Of a DNA stretch of 64,000 nucleotides, positions 8,742 to 17,121 are shown piece by piece. The DNA comes from a virus, in the IMG/VR virus record IMGVR_UViG_3300027749_000058, positions 1-64,000 of that record, one strand, 5' to 3'. Within the stretch, counting starts at the first letter, position 1; each line of letters opens with the position of its first letter. The position numbers and the translations under genes were made by a program. A model generated the notes under the pieces. That model worked only from the letters and a program-made list of their open reading frames with translations. It made no database searches and was not told the DNA's origin.

Positions 8742-9425
8742 ATGAAAAAACAAAGAGTTATTGTTCTTACAGAACAAGATTTGTCTGATATTATAGGTAA
8801 AGTATTAAGTTCTACTGGACTTTCATCAAAAGATATTTTTGGAGGAGGTAATACAGAAAATCCGCCATCTACACAAAATCTATCCAATACATCACAAATT
8901 GGAATGGGTAATTTAGATTTAAATACTACTGAAGGTTATAATGCCTATAGAGATATCTGCCAAAAATTCATTAATGGAAGGTCATCAAATCTTTTGGGTA
9001 TTACCGGTTCAATGTTAGCTGATTCGGCAAAAAAAGTTTATAACCAAAATAAATCTTATGTTCCACCAGAATTGGCATTAGCTCAATTAGCGGCAGAAGG
9101 AGGATTCTCAAACAATCCAAATGCAAGACCAATTAGAACAAAAAATCCATTTAATGTCGGAAATGTTGATAGTGGAAGTAATATCCAACATGGTAGCGTT
9201 CAAAGTGGTATTGATGCTTATTATAGTTTAATTGCTAGGAATTATTTAAGTGGTGGTAAAAGTGTTGATGATTTAATCAATAATTTTGTAAATAAGAACG
9301 GAGAAAGATATGCTTCAGGAAGAGATTATGAAGATTCCGTTAAAACTATTGCTAATAAAGTAAAACAAATATCTCAACCAGTTTATGCATCTTTAAATAA
9401 AAAAATGGGTTCAGACATCGCATAA
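8742..9425 (+). CDS. Tagged glucosaminidase-type peptidoglycan hydrolase
   Basis: 227 residues. The leader (RVIVLTEQDLSDIIGKVL) is followed by a Ser/Asn-rich linker and then a lysozyme-like glucosaminidase domain from about residue 85: SMLADSAKKVY, PPELALAQLAAEGGFS with the likely catalytic Glu119, KNPFNVGN, and a C-terminal helix with SGRDYEDSVKTIANKV. It should cut glycan strands of peptidoglycan. There is no signal peptide, so it must reach the wall by lysis, by a holin, or as part of the virion. The leader favours the virion. The ATG is chosen because it begins the leader and follows the TATTTAT box. Confidence 0.85.
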   Translation: MKKQRVIVLTEQDLSDIIGKVLSSTGLSSKDIFGGGNTENPPSTQNLSNTSQIGMGNLDLNTTEGYNAYRDICQKFINGRSSNLLGITGSMLADSAKKVYNQNKSYVPPELALAQLAAEGGFSNNPNARPIRTKNPFNVGNVDSGSNIQHGSVQSGIDAYYSLIARNYLSGGKSVDDLINNFVNKNGERYASGRDYEDSVKTIANKVKQISQPVYASLNKKMGSDIA

Positions 9426-9456
9426 TCAATTACCTAATATTTATAAATAAAAATTA

Positions 9457-10065
9457 ATGAAAAAAGTAATAAGAGTTAGTGAATCAAATTTGGTTAAATT
9501 GATTCAAAAAGTACTTGTAGAAGAAAAACAAATCAACTCAAAAAGATTGAATGAACAATTGGATACACCACCAACTTTAAATCCAAATGAAATAGTACCA
9601 GGAATGGTTTCGCCAAATGATAAAGCTGCGAAGGAAAAACAACAAAGACTTCAAAATATTGCCAACATGAAAAGAATGGCATCCGCAAATAAAGGAATGG
9701 TTACCGTTGCAGGTACTCAAATGAGATGGACAGACTATCTTGCAAAATACGGTATTACAGACGAAGAGGTTAAGGCATCAGAACAGTTAAATGTTACAAC
9801 AGACGCAAATTTGGCAAATCAACAAGAAAGATATAAAAATATTGTTGCAGTACAAAATTCAGTAGATAATAATGGTGTTATACAATCTGGAAATATGAAA
9901 GGTAAATCTTGGTCTGAATTTTTACAACAGTATAAAATAACCCCTGATGAAATTACCAAAGCAAATGAATATGTTAAAACAATTCCAAATGCTATTGCTA
10001 AACCAAAAGTAAATACTAAACCTGAAGTTGTTAGAGACTATGCCGCAATGCTCGCAGAAATTTAA
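9457..10065 (+). CDS. Tagged protein with two copies of a WxxYLxxYxIT repeat
   Basis: 202 residues. Leader VIRVSESNLVKLIQKVLVEE with a first L-V-E and a second site LNEQ at residues 31-34. The body carries two related units: QMRWTDYLAKYGITDEEVKAS (about 87-107) and KGKSWSEFLQQYKITPDEITKAN (about 149-171), separated by a Gln/Asn-rich helix. No enzyme motif. Preceded by a TATTTAT box at 9438. Probably a structural or internal virion protein. Confidence 0.7.
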   Translation: MKKVIRVSESNLVKLIQKVLVEEKQINSKRLNEQLDTPPTLNPNEIVPGMVSPNDKAAKEKQQRLQNIANMKRMASANKGMVTVAGTQMRWTDYLAKYGITDEEVKASEQLNVTTDANLANQQERYKNIVAVQNSVDNNGVIQSGNMKGKSWSEFLQQYKITPDEITKANEYVKTIPNAIAKPKVNTKPEVVRDYAAMLAEI

Positions 10066-10085
10066 ATTAATAAAAACATATAATA

Positions 10086-10508
10086 ATGAACGAAGAAATT
10101 ATAATTGAAGAAGTAAGTAGAATGAAAAATCTATTTTCATATAAAGCAGGAAAAGTTATTTCTGAACAAGTGGTGAATCAAAAACCAAGTACACAAATTA
10201 ATGATGCTCCGCAAAGTATTGACCCAAATAAAGCTCCCGCAATTACAGCAGCATCATTAGCAACACCTAACGCAATGGCAAATACTCCTATCGGTAAAAT
10301 TCAAACTAAATTAAAAGATGTTTATAAATTGAATATAGGAACTTCAGGAGTAAATAAAGATGGCGTAGATGGTAAATGGGGAAACTTAACACAAACAGCA
10401 TTTAATCAAGCGAAAGCCATAAAGGCAAAATCAGCAGCAACAACACCACCAGCAACAACCTCAACAACACCAGCAGCAACAACACCAGCAGTGGCATCAC
10501 CGAAATAA
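10086..10508 (+). CDS. Peptidoglycan-binding-like protein with an ISEQ site
   Basis: 140 residues. An N-terminal helical segment ends in VISEQ (residues 24-28). Residues about 70-115 resemble a PG_binding_1 repeat (IGKIQTKLKDVY, then GVDGKWGNLTQTAFNQAKA). The last 25 residues are a low-complexity Ala/Thr/Pro tail. The domain suggests wall contact; it neighbours the glucosaminidase two genes upstream. Confidence 0.65.
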   Translation: MNEEIIIEEVSRMKNLFSYKAGKVISEQVVNQKPSTQINDAPQSIDPNKAPAITAASLATPNAMANTPIGKIQTKLKDVYKLNIGTSGVNKDGVDGKWGNLTQTAFNQAKAIKAKSAATTPPATTSTTPAATTPAVASPK

Positions 10509-10556
10509 CCTGAAGAAAATCAATATGTAAAATTAAAGTATAAATACAATTAATTT

Positions 10557-10587
10557 AAAACCTCACCCTTAAAAGTGAGGTTTTTTA
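10557..10587 (+). terminator. Intrinsic terminator
   Basis: AAAACCTCAC paired with GTGAGGTTTT, then a T run. Confidence 0.85.
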
Positions 10588-10618
10588 TTTATTGATATAT
10601 TTATTTCTTTTATAAAAA

Positions 10619-10768
10619 ATGAAGATAAAATTTTATTCAAAAGCAATTAATTTTACATCACTTTTATTAAATCTCTGCATTAAGGCAGAATGGTGGAAAA
10701 TGGCTAAATCTTTAACTGAATTTAGGAAGAATTATTTGGCACTTCCAATGAGAAAATTAATGAATTAA
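10619..10768 (+). CDS. Small basic protein
   Basis: 49 residues, bounded by terminators on both sides. It is rich in Lys and aromatic residues (AEWWKMAKSLTEFRKNYLALP). No family recognised. The tight placement between two terminators supports a real gene. Confidence 0.5.
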   Translation: MKIKFYSKAINFTSLLLNLCIKAEWWKMAKSLTEFRKNYLALPMRKLMN

Positions 10769-10770
10769 TA

Positions 10771-10797
10771 TATCCCACGAATAGGTGGGATTTTTTA
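10771..10797 (+). terminator. Intrinsic terminator
   Basis: ATCCCAC paired with GGTGGGAT, then T6. Confidence 0.8.
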
Positions 10798-10818
10798 TTT
10801 ATATTTGTATTTATAGTT

Positions 10819-11409
10819 ATGAAAATAATTATTACAGAACAACAATCAAATGAAATAGTTAGTTCAATACTTGAAGATATGTTTAATGGGTTTAAACTAA
10901 AATATGTTGGAGACAAAAGAAATGTTTATGTTAATGGTAAATTGATGGCGGAATTAGGCCCAACAACAGGTATTGTTTCCGCTGATGTATATAATGAATT
11001 AAAAGATAATTTATTTTTCTCATCTGATAAAGATTTGAAGAAAGATGTTACAAATTGGATATCGAATAAATTTGGAGGAAAAGGAGGAGTTTATCAGTAT
11101 GGTGTTTCATTTAAGAAATTACATGGAGATGAAAAAGATTTACCAAAAATACAAAAACCAAGAGATCCAAGAGGTGCAGAAAAAGGATATGATATTAAAT
11201 CATTTAGAGAGAGAACTGGAAATATTGAAACAAGATTGAAAAATAAGGAGGATTTAATTCGTGTTGCAAGAGAAAAGTCAAATCCTGATAGTTTTGCAAA
11301 TTGGATGAAAAGAGAAGTAAAAAAAGATATTGAAAGAGAGAAACAAAAAAGAGATGAAATGAATTTAACTAAAGCTCTTGAATCAATTAGAAACGCCAAA
11401 AAGAAATGA
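10819..11409 (+). CDS. Tagged charged protein
   Basis: 196 residues. Leader KIIITEQQSNEIVSSILED. A central segment (DLKKDVTNWISNKFGGKGGVYQYG) resembles the helix-then-strand element of the small tagged family, and the last 80 residues are highly charged and helical (EREKQKRDEMNLTKALE). TATTTAT box at 10808, just before the ATG. It overlaps the next gene by four bases (ATGA). Function unknown. Confidence 0.65.
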   Translation: MKIIITEQQSNEIVSSILEDMFNGFKLKYVGDKRNVYVNGKLMAELGPTTGIVSADVYNELKDNLFFSSDKDLKKDVTNWISNKFGGKGGVYQYGVSFKKLHGDEKDLPKIQKPRDPRGAEKGYDIKSFRERTGNIETRLKNKEDLIRVAREKSNPDSFANWMKREVKKDIEREKQKRDEMNLTKALESIRNAKKK

Positions 11410-11705
11410 AATACATCATCAAAGAAAGTAAATTAGACATGTTGATGACCGAGTATTTGAATACTTGGGTAGGTTCAAGAAGATTAATTGAATTTGATAG
11501 GTTTATAGTACTTGAAGACCCTTACGGGGAACAAGGAAATGATGTTGATATGGAATATGACGGTGAAGATGGTAGATTATGGGTCAGAAAACAACTTTCT
11601 TATACATTAGTGGGTTTATTTGGTAAAGAAGAGAATGAAATATTAGACTTTATCAAAAAATATTTTGAATATAAATTTGGAGTTGAAGTTACAAAAGTAG
11701 AATAA
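11406..11705 (+). CDS. Tagged small protein, KYIIKES family
   Basis: 99 residues. Leader KYIIKESKLDMLMTEYLN. The core is acidic, followed by EILDFIKKYFEYKFGVEVTKVE, the C-terminal pattern shared with several neighbours. It directly abuts the next gene, whose product starts with a closely related leader, so the two look like tandem duplicates that have diverged. Confidence 0.65.
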   Translation: MKYIIKESKLDMLMTEYLNTWVGSRRLIEFDRFIVLEDPYGEQGNDVDMEYDGEDGRLWVRKQLSYTLVGLFGKEENEILDFIKKYFEYKFGVEVTKVE

Positions 11706-12077
11706 ATGAAATACATAATCACAGAATCAAGATTGGAAGAAAATATTTTACACTACATCAATGAACTTTTTGATGTTAATGATATTAATTGGACAAACCC
11801 AATTGAAGATGATGATGAAACAGGTGAAGAGTGGGAAGATGATAATAGAGTTGTATTTTATGTGGGAGATTACGAGGGAGAAGATGGAGGATGTTTTTAT
11901 TGGTATGCATGTGATTACTTTAACCCAAACAGTCCTGCCAGTAAAAAGTGTCCAATGGTTAGCGTTGAACTTGAATATAAAAAACAATTAGATGGATATT
12001 TTGGTGATTTTTGGCATGAACCATTTAAAAAATGGTTTAAAGAACATTTTGAATTACCAGTTAAAACAATAGATTAG
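11706..12077 (+). CDS. Tagged small protein, KYIITES family
   Basis: 123 residues. Leader KYIITESRLEENILHYINEL. Very acidic middle (EDDDETGEEWEDD), then an aromatic-rich segment and the family C-terminus FKKWFKEHFELPVKTID. Starts with no gap after the preceding stop. Confidence 0.65.
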   Translation: MKYIITESRLEENILHYINELFDVNDINWTNPIEDDDETGEEWEDDNRVVFYVGDYEGEDGGCFYWYACDYFNPNSPASKKCPMVSVELEYKKQLDGYFGDFWHEPFKKWFKEHFELPVKTID

Positions 12078-12487
12078 TGATGGATAAACAATATACATGG
12101 ACAGATAAAGACAAGGTTGTCGACCACACCAAAGAAGTAAAAAGACTTTGGGACTTGGTTATTCCTGAAACTGAAAAATATGTTAAAACATTTAGAACCA
12201 ACGGTGTTAAATGGGTTGAACATAAAACTGGATTTGGTGGAAAATTTAGCATCACAGAAAAACATTTGAAATTTGATGTTGATGTTGTTGTTGATATGGC
12301 ACCACTTAGAGCTAATGGGTGGGATGGTAAAGAAGAGGTTACCGTAGAGATGTTTGATAATACATACGGTAAAGATTTTGATTACAACTTAAGAAATAGA
12401 ATGAGAGAAATTTTGGGATATGTTGGACTCGGACATGTCGGAAGTTTTGATATTAAAGGTGATATAAATTATAGTGGAGATGATTGA
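12077..12487 (+). CDS. Hypothetical protein in the tagged-gene operon
   Basis: 136 residues from a GTG that overlaps the previous stop by one base (an ATG follows at 12080). No leader helix. Beta-rich middle (FSITEKHLKFDVDVVVDM) and RNRMREILGYVGLGHVG near the end. Not recognised. Confidence 0.6.
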   Translation: MMDKQYTWTDKDKVVDHTKEVKRLWDLVIPETEKYVKTFRTNGVKWVEHKTGFGGKFSITEKHLKFDVDVVVDMAPLRANGWDGKEEVTVEMFDNTYGKDFDYNLRNRMREILGYVGLGHVGSFDIKGDINYSGDD

Positions 12488-12806
12488 TGAATTTCAAATA
12501 AAAGGATTACAAAAATTAGTTAATTCAAGTACAATCAAAGATATTTATCCTATGGTTGACCATATCGATATTCGTTATAATGGAGATTTATATAACCCAA
12601 GAGGGTGGGGAGGATTAGAAATTGATATATTTGTAAATGACCCGACCATAACCAAAGAAAACATGTACGAAAATGGATTTGACCCACATTATTTGGTTGA
12701 TTATCATATCAAACAGTACTTCCCGTATTTTAACATTAATAAGCCGATTATGAGTTTTATTGTTTGGAATCTTGATGGAGATATTATTTTTAGTTGGGAT
12801 AACTAA
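12474..12806 (+). CDS. Hypothetical protein
   Basis: 110 residues; GTG at 12474 or ATG at 12480, both overlapping the upstream gene. The LVDYHIKQYFPYFNINKP segment near the C-terminus resembles the aromatic helix of neighbouring small proteins, hinting at the same family without its leader. Confidence 0.55.
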   Translation: MEMIDEFQIKGLQKLVNSSTIKDIYPMVDHIDIRYNGDLYNPRGWGGLEIDIFVNDPTITKENMYENGFDPHYLVDYHIKQYFPYFNINKPIMSFIVWNLDGDIIFSWDN

Positions 12807-12904
12807 TGAAACAGGATAAAAAGATATTATTATTTGTATTAACTATTAGTACATTATCATTACTATATATTCTTTATAGTTGTTATCTTATATTAACTCC
12901 ATAG
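12806..12904 (+). CDS. Single-span membrane micropeptide
   Basis: 32 residues with a basic start (MKQDKK) and one hydrophobic segment of about 20 residues. The ATG overlaps the upstream stop, and the stop overlaps the next GTG, which supports translation in a coupled chain. Function unknown. Confidence 0.5.
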   Translation: MKQDKKILLFVLTISTLSLLYILYSCYLILTP

Positions 12905-13353
12905 TGCAAGTGACACCAAAATTAAAAAACCTTATTTTAACCAAACTTAATTCAGACTTCGGAAATATTTCATTTCATCCGTATGGAAGAGAATTATGGT
13001 TAATTGATTCGGATGATAAAACTTGGTATTTTGTTGCTGAATGTGATGGTAAGTTATGGTTTAATCAAAACGCATTTAATAATTTTTTTTATTTATTTTC
13101 ATTAAATTCTAAAGAGTATTCCTTTCTATTAAAGGAGTGGTTTGAATACTTAACCGGTATTACCATTAGAACAGTTGCAAGGAAAAATACTAACTATGAA
13201 TACATCATAGAGGGTGTTTTGAGAAAAAGTAATAGTAAATATGAATGGTCGTTAGAAAATAGGTTTGGGTTTGGATATCAGATAGTTAAAAAGTATTTGG
13301 ATATTAAGAAAACTTTAAAATTAAATGAAGTAAGATTAATTGATTTAATCTAA
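12904..13353 (+). CDS. Hypothetical protein, small tagged-family-like C-terminus
   Basis: 149 residues from a GTG sharing a base with the previous stop. Contains EYSFLLKEWFEYLTGITIRTV, the aromatic-helix-then-strand element seen in the 11406 and 7445 products. Its 3' end overlaps the convergent Fe-S gene by four bases. Confidence 0.6.
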   Translation: MQVTPKLKNLILTKLNSDFGNISFHPYGRELWLIDSDDKTWYFVAECDGKLWFNQNAFNNFFYLFSLNSKEYSFLLKEWFEYLTGITIRTVARKNTNYEYIIEGVLRKSNSKYEWSLENRFGFGYQIVKKYLDIKKTLKLNEVRLIDLI

Positions 13354-13682
13354 ACTGCAAAACTTTCTCCACAACCGCAAGTTCTACTTGCTTGAGGGTT
13401 AATCCACTGAAATCCTTTTCCATTAAGACCGTCCGAATAATCTAATTCGGTACCAAATAGATATAATACTGATTTTCTATCAATAACAACTTTTAAACCA
13501 CCATCGCATTCAACAACTTCATCGGTTGATTCAATCTTATTATCAAAATCCATTACATAAGATAGTCCACTACAACCACCACCTTTAATACCAACACGTA
13601 AATGGTGTGAATCTGGTGTAATTCCTGCGGTTACCATTAATTCAATAATATGTTCTAAAGCTTTTTCTGAAACCGTAATCAT
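13350..13682 (-). CDS. A-type iron-sulfur carrier (IscA/ErpA/HesB family)
   Basis: 110 residues. The three conserved cysteines are present: Cys37 in GGGCSGLSY, and Cys102 and Cys104 in the C-terminal CGCGESF. Family members carry Fe-S clusters from scaffolds to apo-enzymes. It is the only minus-strand gene in this stretch and lies convergent with the tagged operon. Probably an auxiliary metabolic gene that supports Fe-S enzymes during infection. Confidence 0.93.
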   Translation of the reverse strand: MITVSEKALEHIIELMVTAGITPDSHHLRVGIKGGGCSGLSYVMDFDNKIESTDEVVECDGGLKVVIDRKSVLYLFGTELDYSDGLNGKGFQWINPQASRTCGCGESFAV

Positions 13683-13745
13683 TAGTTATATGTTAAATCA
13701 AAAATTAATAGTTTTTGGGTTATATTTATAAATATAATAAATTAA

Positions 13746-14015
13746 ATGAGAAAAATAATACTTAAAGAATCTGAACTTATTAAATTAATTGAAACTGCAA
13801 TGGATTTGGATATTTATAGTCAGAACATGACTACTCCAGCAGGGAGACCAACTGAAGACGCTGAAGATACTGCAGAAGAAATCATTGGATATTTAAAAGA
13901 ACTTATTTCTATGATGAAGGGAGGAAAAGAAGTCCCAACAACTATTAGACATAAAATCTATAAAAATTTAGACGATATAAAACAAACATATCATAGTATA
14001 AAGTACGGTAAATAA
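13746..14015 (+). CDS. Tagged small acidic protein
   Basis: 89 residues. Leader RKIILKESELIKLIETAM, TATTTAT box at 13723. Acidic middle (PTEDAEDTAEEIIGYLKEL), then a basic helix. No enzyme motif. Confidence 0.7.
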   Translation: MRKIILKESELIKLIETAMDLDIYSQNMTTPAGRPTEDAEDTAEEIIGYLKELISMMKGGKEVPTTIRHKIYKNLDDIKQTYHSIKYGK

Positions 14016-14057
14016 TTTACTAATTATATATTATAGTTAAAATTAAAAAAAAGATAT

Positions 14058-14249
14058 ATGCAAAATCCATCAAATGACCAAAAGGCTCAAATGTATAATA
14101 AATTATTATTTCAATTTCAAAGACTTCAAGAACAAGTAAGATTGATTAAAGCCGAAAATGTTAATGTTACTGATAATGATCAGAAAAAAATTAATGAACT
14201 TGAAAAACAAATGAGACAAGTTTATAATCAGACTCAAAGATTATTTTAA
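14058..14249 (+). CDS. Small coiled-coil protein
   Basis: 63 residues, almost entirely one predicted helix rich in Gln, Lys and Glu (QFQRLQEQVRLIKAENVNV, then NELEKQMRQVY). No leader. Followed by a terminator. Confidence 0.6.
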   Translation: MQNPSNDQKAQMYNKLLFQFQRLQEQVRLIKAENVNVTDNDQKKINELEKQMRQVYNQTQRLF

Positions 14250-14259
14250 TAAAAAAATT

Positions 14260-14287
14260 ATCCCCCTTCTAATAGGGGGTTTTTTTT
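14260..14287 (+). terminator. Intrinsic terminator
   Basis: CCCCC paired with GGGGG over an 8-base loop, then T8. Confidence 0.8.
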
Positions 14288-14325
14288 AAGATAAACTAAA
14301 AAAAAATATTAATATGTTTATTATT

Positions 14326-14544
14326 ATGAAAGAATATTATATTAAATTAAAGAGTTTTTTTGTTAAAAAACCAACGAAAAAACTAACATGGTGTGAATCA
14401 GATTACAGTAAAGGTAAAAAATGGGCAATGTCTCAACCACACCCTTTTAAGAAAGGAAAAACATTATGGGATTTGTGTTATGATAAAAGAGAAAGTGTTT
14501 ATACAATAGATAATTTAAATAAGTTTTTATTTAACGAAATTTAA
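14326..14544 (+). CDS. Hypothetical small basic protein
   Basis: 72 residues starting at the second in-frame ATG. Rich in Lys, Trp and Phe (KKLTWCESDYSKGKKWAMSQ). Its 3' end overlaps the convergent nuclease gene by 14 bases. No family recognised. Confidence 0.6.
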   Translation: MKEYYIKLKSFFVKKPTKKLTWCESDYSKGKKWAMSQPHPFKKGKTLWDLCYDKRESVYTIDNLNKFLFNEI

Positions 14545-15205
14545 ATCCTGTTAATTGTTCTATATCTTTTAATTCAACTTGATGAGAATGTAATCCTGTA
14601 GGTTTTATTGGTGAGTTAACAAAAAGATATGCTTGAAATTCTTTTGACTTTTTAAAATACAATACTTTCCAACACATTGCTGGTACTGTAATTCTTCCTA
14701 TTAGTTTATTAGGATGTATTGTTCCTGTACTACCTGCCCATACAAATATAGAATCTTTTAATATAGATTGATCTCTTGTGTATTCTTCTAAGGTTTTCCA
14801 ATCACCACGATTGAGAGATGCGTATTGTGGCGTCATATTAGAAAAATAAAAACATTCTGTCATTGCCACAGGACCTAAACATTTATTACTAGCAGCAGGA
14901 CACATATGTCCTCTATCAAGTCCAGATCCTACATAGTCATTGGTAATACTGGTGTATATTATTAAATCTGGATCAGCTTGAAATTGGTCTTTACGTGGAA
15001 GTGGATTAGGACAATCATTTTTTGCTTTAGTTTCCCACCATTCTACTAAAACGGGGTAACGTAAAGATTTGGAAAATACTGTGGTGTAATTTAAATGTTT
15101 AATACGAATTGTGTCGTCTTGAGCTTTTGCAGCAACTAAAGATAAAATAAAAAGGATAAACCCAATTAATGCCGGTAACCAAAAATTTTTAAATGACTTT
15201 TTCAT
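14531..15205 (-). CDS. Exported DNA/RNA non-specific endonuclease (NUC1 / beta-beta-alpha-Me)
   Basis: 224 residues. A basic N-terminus and hydrophobic segment (WLPALIGFILFILSLVAAKA) form a signal peptide or anchor with a likely cut after AKA. The catalytic motif is DRGHMCPA, followed by the conserved TECFYFSNMTPQ region with the metal-binding Asn. The family cuts DNA and RNA without sequence specificity. Export suggests it acts in the periplasm, perhaps on incoming DNA of competitors or on host debris. Confidence 0.9.
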   Translation of the reverse strand: MKKSFKNFWLPALIGFILFILSLVAAKAQDDTIRIKHLNYTTVFSKSLRYPVLVEWWETKAKNDCPNPLPRKDQFQADPDLIIYTSITNDYVGSGLDRGHMCPAASNKCLGPVAMTECFYFSNMTPQYASLNRGDWKTLEEYTRDQSILKDSIFVWAGSTGTIHPNKLIGRITVPAMCWKVLYFKKSKEFQAYLFVNSPIKPTGLHSHQVELKDIEQLTGFKFR

Positions 15206-15250
15206 GCATATTTATTTATAATAAATACTATAATTGATATATTTATTATT

Positions 15251-15754
15251 ATGGCAAAACGATTTGAAATAACAGAATCAGATAAAGAATCAATAAAGAA
15301 ACTTTATCTAACAGAGCAATCTGAAGAAAAAGATGGAGATAGAAAATTCTGCCATAGCGGAAATGTTAAATCTCTTCAAGAAATTATGGGTGATGATAAT
15401 GCTGAAAATTATATTGACGGTGTACAAATCAGAAAGAATGGTGTTAATGGACTTGTTGACAAGTTAGAATTATTAAAAACATTAAGACTTCATCCAAAAG
15501 TATCTGATGGTGGTGAGCATTTAGCACATAATGTTATGACACATTTAAAGGCATTCAAACCCTACAACTACTTTGATGAAACAAGAAAAGAATGTGGAAC
15601 TGCAATGGATAAAATCATTGAACTTTATAAAGAAAACGAACACGGAGAAGAATTGGTGAAAGATATTGAAAAAGTATATGGTATGAACCATATATCCCCA
15701 AGAGCAAAAGAATTTTTGAAACACGGAATGTCAATGCTTAAAGGAAAACATTAA
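15251..15754 (+). CDS. Tagged protein with LTEQ site
   Basis: 167 residues. Leader RFEITESDKESIKKLYLTEQ, with the L-T-E-Q site at residues 20-23. The body has KSLQEIMGDDNAENYIDGVQIRKNG (possible repeat- or peptidoglycan-binding-like fold) and a helical His-containing C-terminal half. TATTTAT box at 15240, four bases from the ATG. Function unknown. Confidence 0.68.
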   Translation: MAKRFEITESDKESIKKLYLTEQSEEKDGDRKFCHSGNVKSLQEIMGDDNAENYIDGVQIRKNGVNGLVDKLELLKTLRLHPKVSDGGEHLAHNVMTHLKAFKPYNYFDETRKECGTAMDKIIELYKENEHGEELVKDIEKVYGMNHISPRAKEFLKHGMSMLKGKH

Positions 15755-15785
15755 TTTGAATTTTTAATAAAAATATATTATAATT

Positions 15786-15812
15786 AAAGCCCCATCTTAT
15801 TGGGGCTTTTTT
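15786..15812 (+). terminator. Intrinsic terminator
   Basis: AAGCCCCA paired with TGGGGCTT, then T6. The next ATG begins immediately after the T run. Confidence 0.8.
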
Positions 15813-16109
15813 ATGTCCAAACAATTTAAAGAAGATAAATTAAAAAGATTGTGTGAATTGGCTTTAGAGTCAAGAAATGTTATTATAACAGAATTTAATA
15901 TGATACCAACTCAAAAATTTGATGAAGAAAATAATAAATGGGTTCCTGATTCATATTCATTATTTTTAATGTTAAAAAGAAAAGTGGAACCTAATTTAGA
16001 AAAGTTTGATGGTGATAATACATATTGGAGTATTGCTTCAGAGTTTTTGGGTGTTGAGTGTCTATTGGAGTCATTATTGGGATTTGAATGTTGTGTTGAT
16101 TTTATATAA
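15813..16109 (+). CDS. Hypothetical acidic protein
   Basis: 98 residues, starting right at the end of a terminator. Amphipathic N-terminal helix, then an acidic C-terminal half with a cysteine pair (FECCVDFI). Its promoter is not obvious, so it may depend on read-through. Not recognised. Confidence 0.5.
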   Translation: MSKQFKEDKLKRLCELALESRNVIITEFNMIPTQKFDEENNKWVPDSYSLFLMLKRKVEPNLEKFDGDNTYWSIASEFLGVECLLESLLGFECCVDFI

Positions 16110-16217
16110 ATGACTAATTTGAGATATGATTCACCCAACCACACAGGGAACCTACCACCTGTATATTTTGGCGATTTTTTCGTTTTGATTAACTATAATT
16201 ATAATAAACAAATTATT

Positions 16218-16601
16218 ATGAAAAAAGTATTATTAACATTAGCGGTAATTTTTGGAACATTATCTTTAATGGCACAAGTATCAGTTCCAACTGAAAGATT
16301 TGAAAATCAAAATGTAAGAGGAAGAGTATTACATAATCAATTTAGTGATTATTCTCATTTTAGACAAGACCAATTTAAATTTGAAAAACCTCAAATTGAG
16401 AAAAAAGATGGTAAGGTTATCATTACAATGTCTGAAGAACAATTTAACAGAATGAATCAAATGAGAATGGGTCAATCATTTGGAAGACCAGGATTTGGAA
16501 GACCAGGATTTCAACACGTTAATTTTAGACGACCACAAATTTGTGAAAAGTGTAAAAGAAAATTGAAATCTCATAAATCTAAAAACTTTAGAAAAGATTA
16601 A
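16218..16601 (+). CDS. Secreted basic protein with signal peptide
   Basis: 127 residues from the ATG that begins a signal peptide (MKKVLLTLAVIFGTLSLMAQ, cut likely after Ala-Gln); the longer in-frame extension lacks a good start. The mature part contains SMS-like basic segments, a GRPGFGRPGF repeat and a CEKCKRK pair of cysteines. Probably periplasmic. Function unknown. Confidence 0.65.
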   Translation: MKKVLLTLAVIFGTLSLMAQVSVPTERFENQNVRGRVLHNQFSDYSHFRQDQFKFEKPQIEKKDGKVIITMSEEQFNRMNQMRMGQSFGRPGFGRPGFQHVNFRRPQICEKCKRKLKSHKSKNFRKD

Positions 16602-16602
16602 A

Positions 16603-16633
16603 AAAAAGCCCTCGATAATGTCGGGGGTTTTTT
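16603..16633. terminator. Bidirectional terminator
   Basis: GCCCTCGA paired with TCGGGGGT, A-rich on the left and T6 on the right, between convergent genes at 16601 and 16632. Confidence 0.8.
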
Positions 16634-16919
16634 ATACATCAAACCTAACATAAGTTTTTACACTATAATCATTGAAGAAATAGACAAGAGCATCCTGAAT
16701 TAATACATCGGTAAGTTGTCTATCAATAGATTGTTCGTTAATGGTATCACCTAAAATAATTACAGCCTCTATTAAAACAGATTTTGATGTAACGCCAAAA
16801 TTAACATTATGAATTTTAATTTTAGTCCCTGTTCCATACATCTCTTGAACGGCATCACCTTTGAAATCATTAATATATGACTCAATTAGACGATATAGTC
16901 TTCGTTTCTTATCTGACAT
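16632..16919 (-). CDS. Hypothetical phage protein
   Basis: 95 residues, beta-alpha mix, with TGTKIKIHNVNFGVTSKSVLIEAVIILG. The regular strand pattern looks like a small structural phage protein. No firm family. Confidence 0.6.
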   Translation of the reverse strand: MSDKKRRLYRLIESYINDFKGDAVQEMYGTGTKIKIHNVNFGVTSKSVLIEAVIILGDTINEQSIDRQLTDVLIQDALVYFFNDYSVKTYVRFDV

Positions 16920-16955
16920 GATAAAAATATAAGATAATTTATAAAAAATTACATA

Positions 16956-17081
16956 TTAACGTCGTCCCTGTCCTTGATATGCCTTTGGTCTAGAGCTATG
17001 TTTGTTATATGATTTTTTTGCTAAACCCTTTTTTCTTTTACCAAAAGAAAGTTTTTGTGCTGATGATACTGATTTTGCCAT
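16956..17081 (-). CDS. Very basic micropeptide
   Basis: 41 residues, about one third Lys and Arg: LSFGKRKKGLAKKSYNKH and a final YQGQGRR. Short proteins with the same basic core and QGR ending are common in phages of Bacteroidota, from memory, and may bind nucleic acid. It is shorter than the usual gene-calling cut-off. Confidence 0.55.
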   Translation of the reverse strand: MAKSVSSAQKLSFGKRKKGLAKKSYNKHSSRPKAYQGQGRR

Positions 17082-17121
17082 GGTTTTTGATTTACAAATA
17101 AATACAAGTATATTTATTTAT

